Shown piece by piece: positions 60,378 to 64,000 of a stretch of DNA of 64,000 bases. The DNA lies in assembly GCF_023715525.1 (NCBI RefSeq), contig NZ_JAMBOG010000001.1, positions 62,001 through 126,000 of the forward strand, given 5' to 3'. A program made the translations under genes and the position numbers. Position 1 is the stretch's first letter, and every line of letters starts with the position of its first letter. This stretch comes from Kocuria rosea (GTDB lineage: Bacteria > Actinomycetota > Actinomycetes > Actinomycetales > Micrococcaceae). The notes below the pieces were generated by a model, which saw nothing but the letters and a program-made list of their open reading frames with translations, did no database searches and was not told the origin of the DNA.

Positions 60378-63245
60378 ATGACCGATATCCGTGACGACCT
60401 CACCACCCGCGCCGCCTATGTCTCCGACGCGTCCATCTACCGGCGGCTGCCGGCGGCGGTCGCGGAGCCCTCGACCGTGGAGGAGGTGAGGGAGCTGCTG
60501 GTGTTGGCGAAGGAGCGGGGGTGGCCGGTGACTACCCGGGGTGGGGGGACCTCGGTGGCGGGCAACGCGATCGGGGAGGGGTTGATCATCGACACCTCCC
60601 GGCACTTCAACCGGATCCTGGCGATCGACCCGGAGGCGAGGACGGCGACCATCGAGCCGGGGGTGATCTGCGACCAGCTGCGGGCGGCGGCGGCCGAGTT
60701 CGGTCTGACCTACGGCCCCGATCCCTCCACGCATTCGCGGGCCACGATCGGGGGGATGGTCGCCAACAACGCCTGCGGGTCCCACTCGGTGGCGTGGGGC
60801 ACCTCCGCGGACAACCTCGTGGCGCTGACCGTGATGCTCGCCGACGGCCGGGAGGTGGAGCTGCACGCCGGGGGGACCTCCGACCCCGCGCTCACCCGGG
60901 CGCTGACGGGGTTGCGGGACCGGCACCTGGCGATGCTGCGCACCGAGCTGGGCCAGTTCCCCCGGCAGGTCTCCGGCTACGGGCTGCACTACCTGCTGGG
61001 GGAGAAGGGCTTCGACGTCGCCAAGGCCTTCGCCGGCACGGAGGGCACCTGCGGGATCATCACCGAACTCACCGTCCGGCTGGTGGCCAAGCCCGCGCAC
61101 ACGGCCCTGGCCGTGCTGGGCTTCACCGACGCCTTCGCCGCCGCCACCGCGGCCCCGAAGCTGCGCGTGCCCGGGGTGTACACGATCGAGGGCATGGGCG
61201 CGGACCTGGTGGAGGCCCTGCAGACCCGCCCGGGCCGGGAGCAGTCCGGCTCCGAGCTGCCGGCCGGCGGGGGCTGGCTGTACTGCGAGGTCGGCGCCGA
61301 CACCCTCGCCGAGGCCGAGGCCAGGGCGCGGCAGCTGCCGGGGCTGGTGCCCGAGCACGTGGTGGACTCGATCGTGGTGGCCGAGGCCCCGCTGGCGCGG
61401 GCGCTGTGGGGGATCCGCGAGGCCGGGGCGGGCATCGTGACCCGCCTGCCCGACGGCGGGGAGGCCTGGCCGGGCTGGGAGGACTCCGCGGTGCCGCCGG
61501 CGCGGCTGGGGGAGTACCTGCGGGACCTCTACGACCTGCTCCACGAGCTGGGCCTGACCGGCATCCCCTTCGGCCACTTCGGGGAGGGCTGCGTGCACAT
61601 CCGCATCTCCTTCGATTTCGGCACCGACGAGGGAATGGCGACCTACCGCACGTTCATCGAGCGGGCGGCGGAGCTGGTCCACCGCTACGGCGGGTCCGTC
61701 TCCGGGGAGCACGGCGACGGGCGCGCCCGCTCCGAGCTGCTCTCGACCATCTACTCCCCGGAGGCCCTGGCCGCCTTCGCGGAGTTCAAGGCCGTCTTCG
61801 ACCCGGACGGGTTCTTCAACCCCGGCGTGCTGGTGGACCCCGAGCCCATCGACCAGGGCATCCGCCCCGGCCCCGGCGCCCGGACGTTCGAGCTCACCCC
61901 CGTGCACGCGTTCTCCCGGGACGGCGGGTCATTCTCCAGCGCCGTGAACCGCTGCGTGGGCGTGGGCTCGTGCCGTTCCGACGTCGGCGCGATGTGCCCC
62001 TCCTTCCAGGCCACCGGGGACGAGGTGCACTCGACTCGGGGCCGGGCCCGCACGCTGGCCGAGATGCTGCGCGGGGAGTCCATCACGGACGGGTGGCAGT
62101 CCAAGGAGGCCCTCGAGGCCCTGGACCTGTGCCTGTCCTGCAAGGCCTGTGCCACGGAGTGCCCGGTCAACGTGGACATGGCCACGTACAAGGCCGAGTT
62201 CCTGCACCACCACTACGGCCAGGGCCTGCGCTCCTTCCTCGGGGCCAACCGCCGGCCGATGGCCCAGTTCACGATGGGCTGGATGCCGCTGCTGATGCGG
62301 ATCGTGGAGAAGGTGCCCTTCTCCTTCCGGCTCATCAACCTGCTCGAGTCCAACCGGGCGGTCGAGGAGCTGACCAAGCGGCTGGGCGGGATCGAGCCGA
62401 AGCGGCGGATGATCTCCTTCGCCGACCAGCCGCTCACCCGGTGGTTCCGCGGCCGCCCCGACCGCCGCCCCGGCGACGACGCCGAGGGCCGGCCCACCGT
62501 GGTGCTGTGGCCGGACACGTTCACGAACTTCGCCGCCGACGCCCCCGGCAAGGCGGCCGTGGAGGTCCTGGAGGCCATGGGCTACCGGGTGCTGATGCCG
62601 ATGGGCAGCGTGTGCTGCGGGCTGACCTTCCACTCCACCGGGCAGCTGGACATGACCCGGAAGGTCCTCACCGACACCCTGGACGTGATGGCCCCGCTGA
62701 TCGAGGCCGGCTACCCGATCATCGGCCTGGAGCCCTCCTGCACGGTCATGCTCCAGGACGAGATCACGGAGCTGCTCCCCGACGACCCCCGGGCCCGGCG
62801 CGTCTCGGAGCTCACCACGACGATCGGCGCGTTCGCGGCCGCCCACCTGGACGCCGGCGGCCCCTGGCCCTTCCGGGAGCTGGCCACCGAGACCGGCCCC
62901 GCCGAGGCCGTGTGCCAGGTGCACTGCCACCAGAAGTCCATGCTCGGCTACGGCCCCGAGCTGCAGGTGCTGGCGAAGCTGGGCGTGGACACCGCCGTGG
63001 TGGGCGGGGGCTGCTGCGGGCTGGCGGGCAACTGGGGCTTCGAGCCCGGCCACTACGAGGTCTCGCAGACCCTGGGCGAGAAAGCGCTCTTCCCGGCGGT
63101 GCGGGCCGCGGCCGAGGACACGATCGTGCTCGCCGACGGCTTCTCCTGCCGCACCCAGATCGCCCAGGGCACCGGCACCGACGGCGTGCACCTGGCCCAG
63201 GTGCTGCGCTCCGCCCTGCCCCCACAGGAACCCAGCCAGCAGTAG
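60378..63245 (+). CDS. FAD/4Fe-4S 2-hydroxyacid dehydrogenase (YdiJ-like)
   Basis: A 955-residue protein with four parts: a PCMH FAD-binding domain (VTTRGGGTSVAGNAIG, PDPSTHSRATIGGMVANNACG), the FAD-oxidase C-terminal domain (FGEGCVHIRISF, YGGSVSGEHGDGRARSEL), a 4Fe-4S region with two cysteine motifs (CVGVGSCRSDVGAMCPS and CLSCKACATECPVN), and two CCG domains (GSVCCGLTF and GGGCCGLAGNWG). This is the architecture of D-2-hydroxyglutarate dehydrogenase YdiJ and long D-lactate dehydrogenases; it is likely a cytoplasmic-face membrane-associated 2-hydroxyacid dehydrogenase that passes electrons to the respiratory chain or to the nearby ferredoxin. Substrate not proven. ATG 60378 fits the family start. 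The CCG domain ends close to the stop. Confidence 0.9.
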   Translation: MTDIRDDLTTRAAYVSDASIYRRLPAAVAEPSTVEEVRELLVLAKERGWPVTTRGGGTSVAGNAIGEGLIIDTSRHFNRILAIDPEARTATIEPGVICDQLRAAAAEFGLTYGPDPSTHSRATIGGMVANNACGSHSVAWGTSADNLVALTVMLADGREVELHAGGTSDPALTRALTGLRDRHLAMLRTELGQFPRQVSGYGLHYLLGEKGFDVAKAFAGTEGTCGIITELTVRLVAKPAHTALAVLGFTDAFAAATAAPKLRVPGVYTIEGMGADLVEALQTRPGREQSGSELPAGGGWLYCEVGADTLAEAEARARQLPGLVPEHVVDSIVVAEAPLARALWGIREAGAGIVTRLPDGGEAWPGWEDSAVPPARLGEYLRDLYDLLHELGLTGIPFGHFGEGCVHIRISFDFGTDEGMATYRTFIERAAELVHRYGGSVSGEHGDGRARSELLSTIYSPEALAAFAEFKAVFDPDGFFNPGVLVDPEPIDQGIRPGPGARTFELTPVHAFSRDGGSFSSAVNRCVGVGSCRSDVGAMCPSFQATGDEVHSTRGRARTLAEMLRGESITDGWQSKEALEALDLCLSCKACATECPVNVDMATYKAEFLHHHYGQGLRSFLGANRRPMAQFTMGWMPLLMRIVEKVPFSFRLINLLESNRAVEELTKRLGGIEPKRRMISFADQPLTRWFRGRPDRRPGDDAEGRPTVVLWPDTFTNFAADAPGKAAVEVLEAMGYRVLMPMGSVCCGLTFHSTGQLDMTRKVLTDTLDVMAPLIEAGYPIIGLEPSCTVMLQDEITELLPDDPRARRVSELTTTIGAFAAAHLDAGGPWPFRELATETGPAEAVCQVHCHQKSMLGYGPELQVLAKLGVDTAVVGGGCCGLAGNWGFEPGHYEVSQTLGEKALFPAVRAAAEDTIVLADGFSCRTQIAQGTGTDGVHLAQVLRSALPPQEPSQQ

Positions 63246-63263
63246 CAGGGTCGTGCGGGGGCC

Positions 63264-63291
63264 CCTCCGGGCGAGGCGCCGCTCCCGGAGG
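63264..63291 (+). terminator. Hairpin after the FAD/Fe-S dehydrogenase
   Basis: CCTCCGGG (63264-63271) and CCCGGAGG (63284-63291) form an 8-bp stem with a 12-base loop, 19 bases after the stop. A modest terminator candidate. Confidence 0.4.
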
Positions 63292-63309
63292 CGTGTCGGT
63301 GCCCCCGCC

Positions 63310-63315
63310 TAGAAT
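63310..63315 (+). promoter_or_regulatory. Candidate -10 box for the helicase transcript
   Basis: TAGAAT lies 74 bases before the small ORF and 201 before the helicase start; the transcript would begin near 63,322 with a short leader. Confidence 0.45.
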
Positions 63316-63388
63316 GGAGGACCTGGGAGGCGGCCCGCCTCCTCGGGGCGTGGCCGCCCACGACGTCCGCACGAGGAGGATCGCCCCC

Positions 63389-63523
63389 ATGCCCTCTCCC
63401 GCCTCCCACCCCGCGCCGCCCGCCGCGGCGAGCGGCGCCGGATCCGTCGTCGTGCCGTCCGGCGCCGGGGCCTGCGGCGCCCCGCGAGCCCAGCAGCCGG
63501 TGATCCGGGGCTCCGGTGGCTGA
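63389..63523 (+). CDS. Small ORF immediately upstream of the helicase gene
   Basis: A 44-codon ORF (MPSPASHPAPPAAASGAG...) that starts with ATG and has AGGAGGA eight to nine bases upstream, the best ribosome site in this region. Its peptide is Pro/Ala-rich with no recognisable domain. Its stop lies five bases inside the helicase coding region, an eight-base overlap. Codon use is consistent with the genome but the peptide is too short to judge. It may be a leader ORF that couples translation of the helicase. Confidence 0.45.
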   Translation: MPSPASHPAPPAAASGAGSVVVPSGAGACGAPRAQQPVIRGSGG

Positions 63524-64000
63524 CGCGGCGCTCGCACTCTTCACCGCACCCACCCGGACCTGGTTCGAGGGGGCGTTCGCCGCGCCGACCGACGCCCAGG
63601 AGGGCGCCTGGCGGGCGATCGCGGCGGGGCACCACGCCCTGATCGTGGCCCCCACGGGCTCGGGCAAGACCCTGGCCGCGTTCCTGTGGGCCCTGGACCG
63701 CTTCGTGGCCGAGACGGTCCCCCGCCCGGCGCGCCCGGGCGCCTCCGGGTCCCCCCGGGCGGCCGCGGGCGCCGGGGGGCAGGACACGGCGGGAGCGGAC
63801 ACGGGCGGAAGCCTGCGGGCCAAGGCCCGCGCGGCGAGCGCGAAGGGCGAGCGCCGCGGGACCCGGGTGCTCTACATCTCCCCCCTGAAGGCCCTGGGCG
63901 TGGACGTCGAGCGCAACCTGCGGGCCCCGCTGATCGGCATCACCCAGACCGCCCGGCACCAGGGCGCCGAGCCGCCCGAGATCAGCGTGGGCGTGCGCTC
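63516..64000 (+). CDS. lhr: DEAD/DEAH-box helicase, Lhr family (cut by window end)
   Basis: The first 161 residues or so of an Lhr-type DNA helicase. The sequence opens ALALFTAPTRTWFEGAFAAPT, then APTGSGKTLAAFLW is Walker A (motif I) and TRVLYISPLKALGVDVERNL is motif Ia, both as in actinobacterial Lhr; the long Gly/Ala-rich insertion between them is specific. Lhr proteins unwind RNA-DNA or DNA duplexes in repair. The GTG at 63516 is taken because the family starts near ALFTPATR; there is no good ribosome site right before it, but a small ORF with a strong one overlaps it. The gene continues past the window. Confidence 0.88.
   Translation, partial: MADAALALFTAPTRTWFEGAFAAPTDAQEGAWRAIAAGHHALIVAPTGSGKTLAAFLWALDRFVAETVPRPARPGASGSPRAAAGAGGQDTAGADTGGSLRAKARAASAKGERRGTRVLYISPLKALGVDVERNLRAPLIGITQTARHQGAEPPEISVGVR

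Overview
The window is 64 kb of very GC-rich chromosomal DNA. Third codon positions are almost all G or C, GTG starts are frequent, -10 boxes look like TANNNT with weak -35 boxes, and GTP-dependent PEP carboxykinase, a TauE-like exporter and Lhr-type helicase are present. This points to an actinobacterium, most likely of the Micrococcaceae (Kocuria- or Arthrobacter-like); the assignment is an inference from gene content and composition. No phage, insertion sequence, integrase, CRISPR array or rRNA operon was seen. The window starts inside a secreted endonuclease/phosphatase-like gene and ends inside an Lhr-family helicase.

Layout. 0-8.5 kb: a folate cyclodeaminase-like protein, a LysR regulator, an esterase with a bicupin dioxygenase, two MFS drug exporters, a MarR regulator and a broken DUF3500 gene. 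8.5-20.6 kb: a sugar-acid catabolic island. One minus-strand operon encodes 5-dehydro-4-deoxyglucarate dehydratase, ketoglutarate semialdehyde dehydrogenase, glucarate dehydratase and an AEC carrier. Next to it lie a LysR regulator, a tripartite tricarboxylate-type transporter operon (tctC-tctB-tctA) ending in a universal stress protein, a divergent IclR regulator and a second glucarate dehydratase paralogue. Together these predict uptake of D-glucarate-like acids and their conversion to 2-oxoglutarate. A decayed MFS gene closes the island.

21-30.5 kb: mixed housekeeping and stress genes (spermidine-synthase-like protein, DUF779, NIF3-like, CDF metal exporter, acylphosphatase, PPOX, two NTF2-like proteins, SDR proteins, cupin, DUF488, cytochrome P450). 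30.5-36 kb: a complete monosaccharide ABC transporter (mmsB, mmsA, chvE) with its LacI regulator and a clear operator. 36-48 kb: TauE/SafE exporter, DJ-1/PfpI protein, zinc alcohol dehydrogenase, NiCoT nickel/cobalt permease, phosphoesterase, CNNM/CorC protein, a secreted phosphodiesterase with a lamin-tail domain, a potassium channel and an FRG-domain protein.

48-64 kb: divergent manA and manB, pckG, tRNA-Arg(ACG), a secreted lysine-rich protein made of two near-identical repeats, aldo/keto reductase, SixA-type phosphatase, a winged-helix regulator, upp, tadA, tRNA-Ser(CGA), thioesterase, 2Fe-2S ferredoxin, a large FAD/Fe-S dehydrogenase and the lhr-like helicase. Most of the window is ordinary core metabolism. 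The parts that most deserve follow-up are the sugar-acid island with its candidate shared regulatory sites, the duplicated secreted repeat protein, and the small regulatory structures (intercistronic hairpin at chvE-mmsA, LacI operator, upstream ORF before the helicase).
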